Shown here one piece after another: positions 49,254-61,003 of a stretch of DNA of 64,000 nucleotides. This DNA is from Epiperipatus broadwayi (lineage: Eukaryota; Onychophora; Udeonychophora; Euonychophora; Peripatidae): the NCBI GenBank assembly GCA_028023455.1, contig JAQFVV010006246.1, forward strand, positions 1,909,501 through 1,973,500, in the 5' to 3' direction. Under the pieces are notes generated by a model. The model was not told the DNA's origin, did no database searches, and saw only the letters and a program-made list of their open reading frames with translations. The translations under genes and the position numbers were made by a program. Positions within the stretch are counted from its first letter, which is position 1, and each line of letters begins with the position of its first letter.

Positions 49254-49415
49254 ATCTATGATGGATTTTCTTTTTATGCTCCTAAAATTGGTCATTACTG
49301 TGATCAAACTATTCCAAGTCATATCAGAGGATCCACAAATAAACTTTTTATTTCATTTACAACAGATAATCAAACACCGGGTAAAAGTTTTAAAGGAGTA
49401 TTTACATCACTTAGG
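49254..49415 (+). CDS. CUB-domain protein (cubilin-like), exon 5
   Basis: The acceptor is TTTCAACCAG and the donor CTTAGG|GTAAGA. Length 162 bp, 54 codons, read in phase 0. It begins IYDGFSFYAPKIGHYCDQ, which continues the DYIE strand of exon 4 and supplies the fourth CUB cysteine (in GHYCD; the usual FCG is changed). NKLFISFTTDNQ is the conserved penultimate strand and GKSFKGVFTSL the closing strand. Exons 4 and 5 give a domain of about 120 residues. The frame stays open into the intron on both sides, but the splice signals and homology fix the borders. The exit phase (0) differs from the phase 1 between the other domains, suggesting that the next exon is not a standard CUB start. Confidence 0.85.
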
Positions 49416-49562
49416 GTAAGATATTTTAAGTCATCCTATTTTTACTTTTATACTTATTATGTGCAAAATAAAATGAAATTAAAATTTATTTTTAAAATTT
49501 AATATTAAGTGTATATAGAAAATATCTATATGATATATACTATCTTCAATAGTATATTATAT

Positions 49563-49625
49563 ATCATCACTACCATCAACCATTATCAATCCACTGCAGG
49601 ATGAAGGGCTCTCCAAGTTCAGTAT
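49563..49625 (-). mobile_element. RTE 3' tail fragment
   Basis: About 60 bp match the 3' terminus of the RTE copies: an ATCAACCATTATCAATCC block, ACTGCAGGATGAAG and CTCTCCAAGTTCAG. Homology then stops, so this is an extremely 5'-truncated insertion or a remnant. Confidence 0.8.
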
Positions 49626-49734
49626 CTATTGTCAAGTTCAGTATATATTGTGCCCATTTCAATTTAGCATGAGGCTAAAGTTCAGTAATGTGCATAAAAT
49701 GAAATACAGAAAAAAATCACATTTTCTTATATAG

Positions 49735-49865
49735 GAAGGGAAGCTGTAGGGCATCCAGGTTTAAACCCTACCAGATCAAGTCCCAAAAGCCCAGGACAGA
49801 AAGAGTGGGGGAAATGTTTATGCTCTTTGTATTGATATAACACAAAAAGAATAGTACATATCTTG
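49735..49865 (+). repeat. Dispersed repeat, second copy
   Basis: It pairs with 15290-15420 (see that entry). This copy lacks the lengthening at the AGTCCCAAAAGCCCAGG block and has TGTATTGATATAACAC where the first has TGTGTTGATAGAAAGG. Confidence 0.65.
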
Positions 49866-50384
49866 AATTATTTAATAGTTATTTTTAAAAGTTAGGATTA
49901 GAATACATATAAACAGTTGTCTGTGTACATACACTATTTAGTTAATAATTTTCTGATTTTGATTATTAACTTTTTTCAAAATTGATCTATACTTGCTAAA
50001 TTCTGCTATTTATTTTTTTATAATAATAATTTAAGTGTAATCATTCTAATGATTTAGTTTTGAATATTAAATTATAGTTTGTAAAAAGCATTTGGATTAT
50101 TTTTGATAGGCAAGTTTTTCTGAATATCTGGGGGTGTGCTTGTATTTTACATAAATAAACTTAGTTACACATATATTAAAAGAAGGGTTCAAAGACTGCC
50201 TTGTTTATATTGTGTTAATTAAACTCACAAGGTTAGAATTTCAGTTGTCCAGCTGAAAGTCTTTAAATCAGAGATAATTGGAGAAAAAAATAATTAAATT
50301 TTATGAGTCTAGATTTGAGACAAAGGTGTGATAGCCATTAAGGTAATGGATTCCTTCCAGACTAATTAATTATCAAGAAATCTA

Positions 50385-50562
50385 TTGGTCTGGATTTTTT
50401 TTACCAACAGTAAATTTGAAACAGATGATCAGTTTTAAATAAGATGGTTTAACTAAGAAAAATCAGGTGTTTATATCTATTAGTCTGGGTTTTTTGCCAA
50501 TAGTAAATTTAAAGCAGATGATCAGTTTTAATCAAATGGTTTAACTAATAAAAATCAGGTTT
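50385..50562. repeat. Two-unit tandem repeat, about 89 bp
   Basis: ATCTATTGGTCTGGATTTTT and, 90 bp later, ATCTATTAGTCTGGGTTTTTT each begin a unit that continues with CAATAGTAAATTT-like and GCAGATGATCAGTTTTAA blocks and ends AAAAATCAGGT. It lies upstream of the gypsy relic and could belong to its leader. Confidence 0.85.
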
Positions 50563-51059
50563 TCTATCTGGGTGGCCTGTAAAGAACTCCATGATATAAA
50601 AGGCTGTCAATCACTTTGAAAAAAAATATATATTGAAATTGTGAAGAGAACAAGTTAAATTGTGGAAAGAGATCTGGCTGAATTGCTGTTATTTTTATAT
50701 ATATTTGTGTTTGGAAAGTTATATAGCCTAATGGCAGGTTAAATTGATATGTTTTGTCTGGCTGATCCAGCCATCCATTGTCCAATTCATATCTGAAGGG
50801 TCTGAACCAAAAGTATTACACATCTTGTGACTGATTGTGAAAAATAAGAGAAGAAACTGATTATTTACCTGAATTTTAAATCGAAAATGACAATAAGTAA
50901 ACTACTGAAAAGTGTTAAACCATGCTAGTTCCATTATGCCAGTGACTGAGTTGAAACCCCAGCAAAAATAATAAAAATATGAAAACAACAGATATACTTA
51001 ATCTATTAAAATAAGTATGCTGAAAGGAAATGAAGAAACAATTTCAGTGCCAAATGGTT

Positions 51060-52480
51060 TTTATGGAAGCAAGTCACTTTACCACCATCATCGCAATAAA
51101 AGAATTGCAAGCACAATCCAAGAAAACATAGGACTTTTCCAATAAAAGGCAGAAAGGATTTGGGAAGCAAAGCACAAAAAAGCATTTAAACAAATGAAAA
51201 TATTGTCATTGGAAAGTGTATAATTTATTATAACCATAATAGGGCTGTAATTCTAACTTGTGACACATAGAATATGGAGTAGGGGAAGTTTTAAGTCATG
51301 CAGTATCCAATGATGAAAGGTTTTGTTATACCTCATGGATGTTGTCTGATGCTGAAAAAACTATAGCTAATTAGATGAAGAAGCATTAGTTATAATTTTC
51401 ACTATACCAGTATCTATATGTGTGATTATTTAAATTGATTACAGATCACAAGCTGTTACTAGGAATTTTTGCCTAAAAACAAATTAGCATCTCGTCATCT
51501 AAGTCCCAGGAGACTATGCTGGGTAAAACTTGTTAGCTGGATAGGATTTTGAATTGGAATATCAAAAAAGGCAGTTTAATTTTAATATGACATGCAGATG
51601 CCCTCTCACTGATTCCAAATAAAAATTAGCCTATAGAAACATATCGGAATAAATTAAATAGACAAAATAAATTCAAAAATAATAAATAGCCAGATTATTG
51701 CTTAATGGATGATGACCAATCAAGGATTCCAACAGCTTGTGAATTGTATAAGGACAGGTTGGCCAAAACAACAATTGGAAGATATCTCTGTTGATAAAGG
51801 CTGTATTGTTAAAGAAAAGAAAATTATATCTATTGTAGACCATGAAAAAATATTGAAACTACTACATCAAGATCATTAAGGGATAGTTGGAATAAAAATG
51901 ATGGCCCATGCATATGCACAGCATCCAGATATAAGTAAACAAATTGAAGAATATATTTTAAAATGTATATTCCCAAATTCTCCTAAAAAATTTATTGTGT
52001 GGTCAAATTACACATGATTCATGCAGAAACATTTATGGGTCATTTGTCTCTGATACTCATTGATCATACTCTAAGGAGGTGGGTACAAAATTGTAAAGAG
52101 TATGAATTCTGAGGAAATGATCTCCAAACTATTGGAAACATTTATGTATTATGGTTATTCAGACATGGTATAACAGTGCAGAACTTATGTTTCCGGGATT
52201 TGAAGAGTTTCTAAAAGAGTGCATATCACTGAGCATCAAAAGGTTGTGCAGCAATTGAAATTGTCACTGCTAAAGACCAGTAATTTAAAAGTGGAAGAGA
52301 CAGTAAATAAAATAGCATTTTCCCAACATTGTCCTCCATCTACAATAACAGGTAAATCTCCAACTGAATTGATACTTGGCCAAACATTAAAAAATAGACT
52401 ATGCTAATTCCAGAGGAACATTATAGTACAGTGGGAGTGGATACTTCAAATTATGTAAAAGGTGACAACATTTGAATGAG
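51060..52480 (+). pseudogene. Ty3/gypsy-type pol relic (RNase H and integrase)
   Basis: Landmarks occur in order on the plus strand. At 51240-51520: AVILTCDT, CYTSWMLSDAEK, QYLYV and LITDHKLLLGIF, matching the RNase H domain (TCDAS, Y.SR.L...E, ...YG..F.L.TDHKPL), then a KKGS...ADALS-type end near 51580-51610. At 51895-51960, MAHAYAQHPDISKQIEEYI matches the integrase zinc-finger linker. At 52219-52407 the frame ends with HCPPSTITGKSPTELILG, the integrase C-terminal motif. Frame changes and stops occur between all of these. The integrase core is poorly preserved. LTRs were not identified. Confidence 0.85.
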
Positions 52481-53513
52481 ATCAGCTTAAAAAATATTGG
52501 ATGAAAAGTCCAAGTAGTTAAACCTATTTATGCAGTTGGTGGAAATGCATCTTGAAAATAATACTGTTCTGCAATAGCACCCTAATCATGTTCACAGATG
52601 ATTTGCATTAAAGCTGTAAATGAATGACACATTTTCATGTAACCCAAATGAAAATAATGGCCAGATAAACAATGAGCAGATCAATGATCCTGTAGCAGAA
52701 GAAAACAATAGTAGAAATACCATTATGTTAACATCTGAAAGAGTTAAAAGTGGTCATTTCTGAAGTGAGAGAGGTAATAATTGTATTATATATATATAAT
52801 TTGTGGAAATATATTAGTTTTCTACTTCTTATATATTATTGCATAATTTCCTGCTAAAAGAAATGAGAACTAATGTAACAAAAATGTAGAAAAATAAAAA
52901 GATTTTATTAAGCTTTGAAAATTTGGACTGTTGCCACTGAAGATTCCACATATAAAAAAGAGTGTAGTTTGAATAGAAGATTTTCCTGGTGAATATCACC
53001 ATTGTAGAGTCATAAAATGAACCTAGGGACTATTACAGGCTACATAGGTCTTATTCTAGTTAAATTAAACCATAAGGTATATGTAAATATTTATAAAATA
53101 TAAATGTATGTAGGAATTAATTTATTCAAATAAACTCCATTATATAAACTAGTATGTGTGGGAATTATTTGTTGTTAATTAGTATCAATAGACAGCAGTA
53201 TCAAATAAACTATACTTCCATAACCACAAAATTTGAGATATTGTTCAGTTATATCATATACAAATTAAATTTAACGAATTGAAAGTGAGTACTACAAAAC
53301 ATTGTTTTTAAATTTCATATTTGAATATTAAAAAAAAAAATTAATAAATTAATCTGTTTCTATTCTATAATAATTTTATATTTAACATCTATATGCATTT
53401 TATTATTAAGTATGACTATTTTTATATAATATAAAGTTGTTTCTTATCAGTTTGCTATTGATAAATATTGTACATATTATTAATATATATATATATATTA
53501 TAACGGGAGAAAG
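52481..53513. other. Non-coding AT-rich stretch
   Basis: No gene recognised. The first part (to about 52770) may be the end of the gypsy element. The rest is AT-rich, with an (AT)n run at 53483-53500. Confidence 0.45.
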
Positions 53514-53858
53514 ATATTTGAAAATATTAGGCATTTGTTAATTGAATGTAAATGTTTGAAAACAGAAAGGGTACATATAATGAAGTTGTGGAAAAATAAA
53601 TATGAAAAGAGTGATTATACAGAAAGTGAATTATTGGTTTTTATGCTGGGTTTGGGAAAAGATAAGGGGGATTTAGATATAAAGATTATAGAGTTTACAA
53701 AAATTATGTTGTGGAAATGGGATAGAGCAGATTATGGGTAAATTTAGAGTGGGGAATGTAAAAGAAAGTGGCTAACAGGTTTATCTGGGCATAATTGCTG
53801 AGATATTCTTGACTTCGTTTAAGGAGAAGCCATAATACATCACATCACATCACATCAC
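53514..53858 (+). mobile_element. LINE 3' end, truncated copy 1
   Basis: The frame 53535-53741 and the following 3' region are nearly identical to 54202-54540: ECKCLKTERVHIMKLWKNKY, a glycine-lysine stretch GLGKDKGDLDIK and the WKWDRADYG end, then an untranslated tail ending in CATCA repeats (about 53838-53858). The 5' border is at an AT run. It is a severely truncated insertion directly before a longer copy. Confidence 0.8.
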
Positions 53859-54540
53859 TAGTATGCAAAAGATTTGGATAAAGAATTTATATCAATATAT
53901 TTGTACAAAAGATGGGATGATTGTGTTAAGAGGATTATTGAGTGTTATAGTAGTAAGGAATGGGATAAAAGAATAAATTTATTAATAAAGACTAGGGAGT
54001 TAGAGAGATGGAGAAATAGTATGGAGAGTAAAAAGTGTTTAAATATATATAGAAATAAACAGAATATTAGGTGTGAGTTAATATATGATAATAGTAAGGA
54101 AAGTAGTTTATTGTTTAAGGCTCGAACGGGATCTTTAGCTACAAAAGAATATACATGTAAATGGAAAAATATGGGTGATTTATTTTGTAAATTATGTAAG
54201 GAAGGAATAGAAAATATTAGGCATTTGTTAATTGAATGTAAATGTTTGAAAACAGAAAGGGTACATATACTGAAGTTGTGGAAAAATAAATATGAAAAGA
54301 GTGATTATACAGAAAGTGAATTATTGGTTTTTATGCTGGGTTTGGGAAAAGATAAGGGGGATTTAGATATAAAGGTTATAGAGTTGACAAAGATTATGTT
54401 GTGGAAATGGGATAGAGCAAATTATGGGTAAATTTAGAGTGGGGAATGTAAAATAAAGTGGCTAACAGGTTTATCTGGGCATAATTGCTGAGATATTCTT
54501 GACTTCGTTTAAGGAGAAGCCATAATACATCACATCACTA
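53859..54540 (+). pseudogene. LINE 3' end, longer copy 2 (C-terminal zinc-finger part)
   Basis: A 185-codon frame (53874-54431) encodes the C-terminal region after the reverse transcriptase of a non-LTR retrotransposon. The mark is a zinc-finger-like CKLCKEGIENIRHLLIEC, a C-x2-C...H-x4-C pattern common at the end of Jockey, I and related LINEs. Preceding residues are basic and rich in Trp/Arg. The reverse transcriptase itself is absent, so this is a 5'-truncated copy whose ATG has no special meaning. The tail ends in CATCACATCACTA. It is in head-to-tail arrangement with copy 1, and its 3' end is also found inside the MITEs. Confidence 0.75.
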
Positions 54541-54548
54541 GACATTTA

Positions 54549-56275
54549 TTTTAAGGGTGGACAGGATATGCGAATCTAAATGCACCAAACTAAACTCAGG
54601 GAGGAACAAGATATCTTAAACATTGTTTAGACAGTTGAGAAATCAAAGCACAAAGACAAACATCAGCCAAATTAAGTTTAAACAATTTATTAATTTTATT
54701 AAAAGTTGGGCAATAGAATGAAGACATCTAGCCATGAATACAAAAGTGGCTTATAGTAACATACGCGTATTTACCAGAGAGTGCACAAGAGTACGACAAA
54801 CATGAAGGCATTAAACATTTTGGCAGCAAAATTCTCTCACTTAAAATATAAGAAATGGTTAGGATAATATCTTCTTGCTGGCCAGTTGTAAAATTACAAA
54901 AACAAACAACAACTCTAGCTTCCTAAATCAGAGATAATAAAACAGTTACTGTCTCGCCGGAAATCAACGAAACCAGCGCGAACGTTCGAGCAGTAATATT
55001 CTAATTACTGTCGTTAAAACACCGCAGGACTGCTGCGCATAATACTACATTCAAAGTAAACGTGGTTGATCTCACACACAAGACAGCAAAAGATATTTGA
55101 TTACGATCTTACATAATCCAGAAAGAAATAGACTATTTTCAGACAACCCGAAGAAATAACTTGACAAATAGCCAGCAAAAAGATTTTGTTGTTTGCACAA
55201 ACAGCACAAACAAAACATGCTTAAAGATTCTTTATTTTACAACTAAGGGCAGGTGAATAAATAAAGACTACGAAAACTGCCAATGCGTTTTGTAATAGTT
55301 ATCGAAATAATCAGGTATATATTAAACATATAAAATACAATCTCCTAATGTACCCTCTGATAAACGAAAATTGCAAACAAACTTGTAATCTTAAAACTAA
55401 GATTCCAAGACACACTTTAAATACTAGAAAAGATAAATACTGATAATAAATAATTAATACAACCTTATAACATACTTATCATTAGATTGAGCGGAGATTT
55501 AATTAAACACAATTTATTTACCCTAGCTAGAATAGGAAAAAGTTTAGCTTACGGTAAGGCAGAGTTCTAGTGATTTAGTGACGAGTGTGCACTTTTGATA
55601 ATAGTTCATCTTTCAGGTCCTTTGACAGCAGCAAGGTAGAGGCAGTGTTTATTTTAGAGGTTCATGGCATGACTGAAGGAGAGCTGGTAGGCATGGGTCC
55701 GTCCTTTGTTTAAATTAGCAAGACATTCTAATGATGGCAAAACTCATAGCGGCAGATTTTGACAGCTTGCACAGCAATGAAGCTTGTCAATAATTATTAA
55801 AGTTTTTAACAGGAATTAAATGTCCGAACAGCTACTCAAAACCATATGACTCTTAGCAGGCAATAATCCAAGTGTCTATTTCTATACTGAATCTCCTCTC
55901 TCTCTGAAAATTGGTGGGCTATCCTTGCCTCGCTACATTTCCTGCTAAAAACTTTCATTAGTGTCCATTCTATATTTCAGGCAGGGCAAATATTAATTTC
56001 CTGCTCAATCTAATTTAAGACTTCCAACCAGGGATAATTGAAACAAAAACGACAAATACAAAACTAAATCTCCGCTTTTTAGAATTAACTTTAAAAATAA
56101 TTACAATAAAAGCAACAGGAATATATAATTAGCAAGCTTGCCTGTTTTTAATCAAATTGATTAAAACAGACGGTGAAAGTAAACTATTTTACAATCAATC
56201 TTATAAACATTAAATAATCTATTTTAAAATATAAATGCGTATGTGTTTTAAATAATAATAAAAAAAATTGAGCCA
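54549..56275. other. Compositionally distinct 1.7 kb block flanked by a 10-bp direct repeat
   Basis: The block holds CG-containing words rare elsewhere in the window (TCTCGCCGG, CCAGCGCGAACG, CACCGCAGG, CCTCGCTACA) and is richer in G and C than its neighbours. TAGACATTTA stands at both borders (54539-54548 and 56276-56285), a possible target duplication, and the right border is preceded by AATAATAATAAAAAAAATTG, like a poor poly(A) tail. There is no open frame of 60 codons. It could be a retrotransposed non-coding transcript or a non-autonomous element. Confidence 0.45.
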
Positions 56276-56289
56276 TAGACATTTAATGA

Positions 56290-59200
56290 AAATGAAGTTG
56301 TTTTCCCTTTTTAATTTTAGTAATAAAACCATTGAATCAGAAATCAATCTGGCTCAATATATATATATATGAAAAATGATGATCTGGGACAAGTGATGAA
56401 TCGAGCTTGCACATGAAATGCATCTTAAGGGTCATTTATTTTTTATTGTATCTTAATAATTTATATGATTTGAAAAGAATGTGGTAGTGTGGAGATTGTT
56501 GAATATATTTATTAATTTTCTATAATTATATCATTTCTGATTGTTATACTTTGACATGAATGTGCACAATATTATGGCTTATTAAGCAACGTATATGCTT
56601 TCAAATAATTAGATCTCTATAGGCATTCAATGACTCATTGTACATACAATTGTAAATCATGCATATAAGCATCTTATAGTACTGTACTATTCATGTATAT
56701 CAATATAATAAGTTTTATTATTAACAATAATATAATTCTTTGTCCTTTAATAATTCATTTGGTTATTCACAAGGAGATAAAGAATATGTCCACATAAATC
56801 CTCAACATCAAAAATTATGTGAGCAGATGAATATGATTTGAATTCTGATCACAGTTATATAGCAACAATGGTTTATATTTTTTGGTAACTTTGTTCTCAA
56901 TACATGTGCATATATAAATAATCAAGTTCTCAAAATAATCATTATATCAATATAAAATACATAACACATAAATTATTATATACCAGGCATCCATTGTAAT
57001 GTACAATGTATATTAAAAAGGCCAAATGATATGTATAACATTAACTTTAACCCCTGAGCAGAAATACTACACTTGCATATATAATTCCAAAATATTAATG
57101 TATAACAATCATTAGCAGGATTCAGAATTCTTGTTTTTAATAAGTTTCTATATTGTAGCTGATATTAATACTGACCATATTTGAAAATATGATTATATAC
57201 ACACAAATCTCAGCTACAACATCTATATAAATGACCAACAAATAAATTCTCAATAGTCAGATCACTCATATATATATATGTTAATTTAATTTTATAATAG
57301 TTATAACAAAATATTTGATCATTTTACTGTGTATAATTATTAATTTAAAATAATAGTCAAATCTAAATTCTGAGGTCTAACGATCTCAACTCTTCACTAC
57401 ACATTTATTTATTTGTCTTGTTATATTTTTTGTAAAATTGTTACTCACCTTAAAATAGGATGATTTAGATTTTATTGTTTAAACTTCTATCTCTTTTACT
57501 AATATAACTATTATATAGATTCTTATTTATATAAAAATTCATTATCTAAAGCTAATATTTAAAATGTTACTTGAGTCATCTTAAATATTTATAAATATAA
57601 AATCATTAATTTAGTACCCAAAGATATATAAATTATACAAAGCATATCACAAAAACAATATATATATAATAGATTTATAAATTAAAAGTTCATCTTTAAT
57701 CTTATAGTTTTCACAGAAGTTTTTTTTTTTTAAATTTGCGAATGGAATTATACACTAATGAAGGAATTTGATATGATGTGGCATTCAACTACAGTTTTAA
57801 ATTAGAAATAAGTTTGTCAATTCATTTTCAGGTTGTTTTTTTTTTTAGCACTGATAGAAGATTTTCAGGTTGTTTGATGGACATAATGATACAGGCTATC
57901 TCACTGGAAAAGAATCTCGTGATTTGAATAGTGAATGAGTCAAGAAGAATAGAATAATTAAGATTCATATACAAATGAGTAACACAGTAGTGAAAGTATG
58001 CAGAAAGTAGAGAGAAGAATGATCTTGAAGTGATTCATCCATATTGCTTTTTACATTATTCAAGAGATGCAAGTCTGTAATAGAATGATATTATGATGTA
58101 AAAATCTCTAACTAAAATACAAAAGAATTGAGGTAAATATTGTTTGAAAAACCAAGCACAGAACAAATATTAATGTCATAATTTACATAAAACATATTTA
58201 AAACAATTGTAATTATAAACAGAGCCTGTATCTTAACCAGATTTGTTAACAATTATAAATTTGAAGATACATTAATTAAATTAATAAAGTTGAACTGAAG
58301 AAGTACTTTTATTTAAGTAATTATAATTAATTTTAGCATTTATATTTAATTTTAATATGTCATAATTATAAATAATTTGCCATATTTAAAAATATGAGTC
58401 AATATAATTTTATAAATTTGATGTAACTTAATTTCTTATATACTATATGTAGATGCATTATTATAACATAATTAAGTCAATGAATTTAATTATCAATCTC
58501 AAATTGTCTCAACATGCATATAATATATTGCTTTTACATAAAATATAATCTGACATTTGAGTTCTTATAACTTATGACAGACAATATAAGTCTCTTAATT
58601 TGTGCCAAATCCTTAAAATATCTATCTATATTTATGTTCCCATTAAATAACTAAATTCTCTAATACTTAATACTAATATTCATAATTGAAATAATCATCA
58701 TTATTTTTTTTCTAATTCTTTTTCCATTAACTTACTGTCTTGAATTATTTAGATAGATATATGACCTAGTTGCTGCATTTATAAAAAATGTTTGTGCAAG
58801 TGCATTACATGCACAAAATATCCTTACCAGATTTAATTTTTTTTTTTTTGTTTGTTTTTCTATCGTAATATTTTTACTTCCAAAATTAGAATAATCATAT
58901 TTATCTTTGTGTTTACTAACGATTATTTTTTGAGATCAATGTTTTTTATATTTATTTAAATACTTATAAATTACGGACACCCCCCCTCAAATTTATATTT
59001 TAAAGTAATGTATTCATTAATATGTCCTTTAATTGTTGTTTAAATGTTCCATTAAATCCTACAAAATCCATCTTACTTGTTTAGTAATAATATCACTAAT
59101 TTGAACTTTCATTAATTTATCAAGATTTTACATGCCCTTATTTGAATAATGAGAATCATGCTTCCAAATGTGTGGTGGCTTTTATACTAATGAAATCAAA

Positions 59201-60440
59201 GTGAATATTGCAGTGTAAAATGAAATTAGAGCAACTCTCATAAGACTTTATTACAAGTACATTAAAATTCATATCTAATTTTTTAAGAAATTTATTTTAA
59301 CCTTTCAAATGATGATAAAATCTTTAGCGTAGCATTAAAAATGATGGAATTCAAGTGACTTGAAGTGGCTGCAAGTCATCTCGTAAGGATCCTCCAAAGG
59401 GTTAATTTGAGTTTTTTTATAAATATATAAATTAATGTAATATAACATGAATTTTGTCATGCATTCACTAATTATGACTAATTAATCCCAATTATAAAAT
59501 AAAAAATTTCTCTTTCAATAAATAGGCAAAATCTCTGCCTGTTTACTAACAGTTATGTGCTAGCATGAGATGGTGATCATGTGATATTCTCTTTCACTGT
59601 TTTACACCATCACCTGTAGACTAAAGCTTATCAATGGTTAAGCAAATAACACTGGCTAACAGAAATTTGATTTGATTTTTTCTGATATAAATATGAATAT
59701 TCATTTTAAAATTGAGATAACTTTTTTGTTGCCAAAGAACTTGATAGTCAGCAGCAATTTATAAATACAATAGTATTCTTATTCAATCTAATACAGATGA
59801 CAAATAGTTAAAATTATTTATTTATTTTTTAAGTGATAACTGCAACCTATCATCATGGTACCCACTATAAAATTTGGATGTCAAAATACTTAAAAGACAT
59901 TTCTTTCTTTTCCTAAAACAGTAATTTCAAATTCATGGTTGATCAAAATAAAGAATGCTTTTATTTAAAAAAATTGTTAAATATGAATATGATGCAATGT
60001 ATTAATTAACATTGAGTGATAATAATCTGCAATTTTTTCTTTATTAATAAATAAGATAAATTAAAATTACAACATTTTAAAAAGTAGTATTCAGTTTCTT
60101 TATGTATACAAAAAACTTTATGCACAGAAGTGTATTGGATATATCTGATAGCAAAAAGTTCATCAAATTTTTCATTATATTAGAAAATATATCATCTTAA
60201 CTAATTTAAAAAAAATGGATCACATTAAAATGAAATTTAATTTTCCATAGAAAACCCAATCTGCAGTTATTAATTATTAGATGTATATAATTTTATGAAA
60301 TCAGAAATTGTGTGTATGTTTATGAAATCAGAAATTGTGTGTATGTTTATGAAATTCTCTGCACAAAGTCCGGTAATGTGCAACAAGTGTTATCACTTAA
60401 TTACTTACCACTAATTTATTCTACAATCTTAATTTTATAT
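56290..60440. other. Downstream AT-rich stretch, no certain gene
   Basis: Mostly unique AT-rich DNA. Two AG-preceded segments near 57830 and 57891 look like splice acceptors, and the second is followed by a frame resembling half a CUB domain (see findings), but no donor or full domain is present. A segment at 59528-59605 is related to 60605-60680. Confidence 0.45.
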
Positions 60441-60680
60441 CTGCAGTGGTCACAGATCCAAGGCTTCTCACTGACGAAGGCCACAAGCCAGAAACTAGTC
60501 TGGAAATATTGGATGAGTAAGCACTAGATGGGGATTTTATGCACAAGCCTTCTGTCATCCATTGATTACTCTAGCTTGCTGTGTGTGGCAATACATATGT
60601 ATAGTGAATTTTGCCTGGTTTAATAACAGTTATAAGCAAGCATAAGAAATGGTGATTATGTGATGTTTATTGCCTTAATA
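59528..60680. repeat. Diverged direct repeats about 1.08 kb apart
   Basis: CTGTTTACTAACAGTTATG, then GCTAGCATGAGATGGTGATCATGT at 59539-59583, correspond to CTGGTTTAATAACAGTTAT, then AAGCAAGCATAAGAAATGGTGATTATGT at about 60614-60660. The second copy lies 100 bp downstream of the hammerhead-like motif. The two may be terminal repeats or two insertions of one family. Confidence 0.5.
60455..60517 (+). ncRNA. Hammerhead ribozyme-like motif (type I, minimal stem III)
   Basis: The conserved core CTGACGA (60471-60477) and GAAAC (60491-60495) are present. Stem II is GGC (60479-60481) with GCC (60487-60489), with an A/A mismatch at its base and a five-base loop. Stem III would be AC/GT closed by TA, followed by the cleavage-site triplet GTC ending at 60500. 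Stem I is supported by ATCCAA (60456-60461) pairing with TTGGAT (60509-60514), plus CA/TG next to the core, with an internal loop between. This order and the tiny stem III match the self-cleaving ribozymes known from Penelope-like elements and small non-autonomous retroelements. Activity is not shown by sequence. Confidence 0.55.
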
Positions 60681-61003
60681 AATTTACTTTGTTATTGAGA
60701 AATTTCTAATAATAATTTTCTATTAATTACAAGTTTTAATCATAATGCAATATTATTTTATATATAGAATATATGATGTCCAAACTGCTGAAGAGTTGGG
60801 GATTATACAGTGAAATTAAAATATTAGCACTTTCATAATTTTACTAAACAAAAATAACTGATTGCTTTTGATATATTTTCATTCACAATAGATTATACAT
60901 TATATGGTTTATAATATAATGTCATTTTTATTTGTATAAATATATTATACTGTAATATAATCTTTTTTATAATTGTTTTATTAATATTTTTGTTTTTTTG
61001 TAG

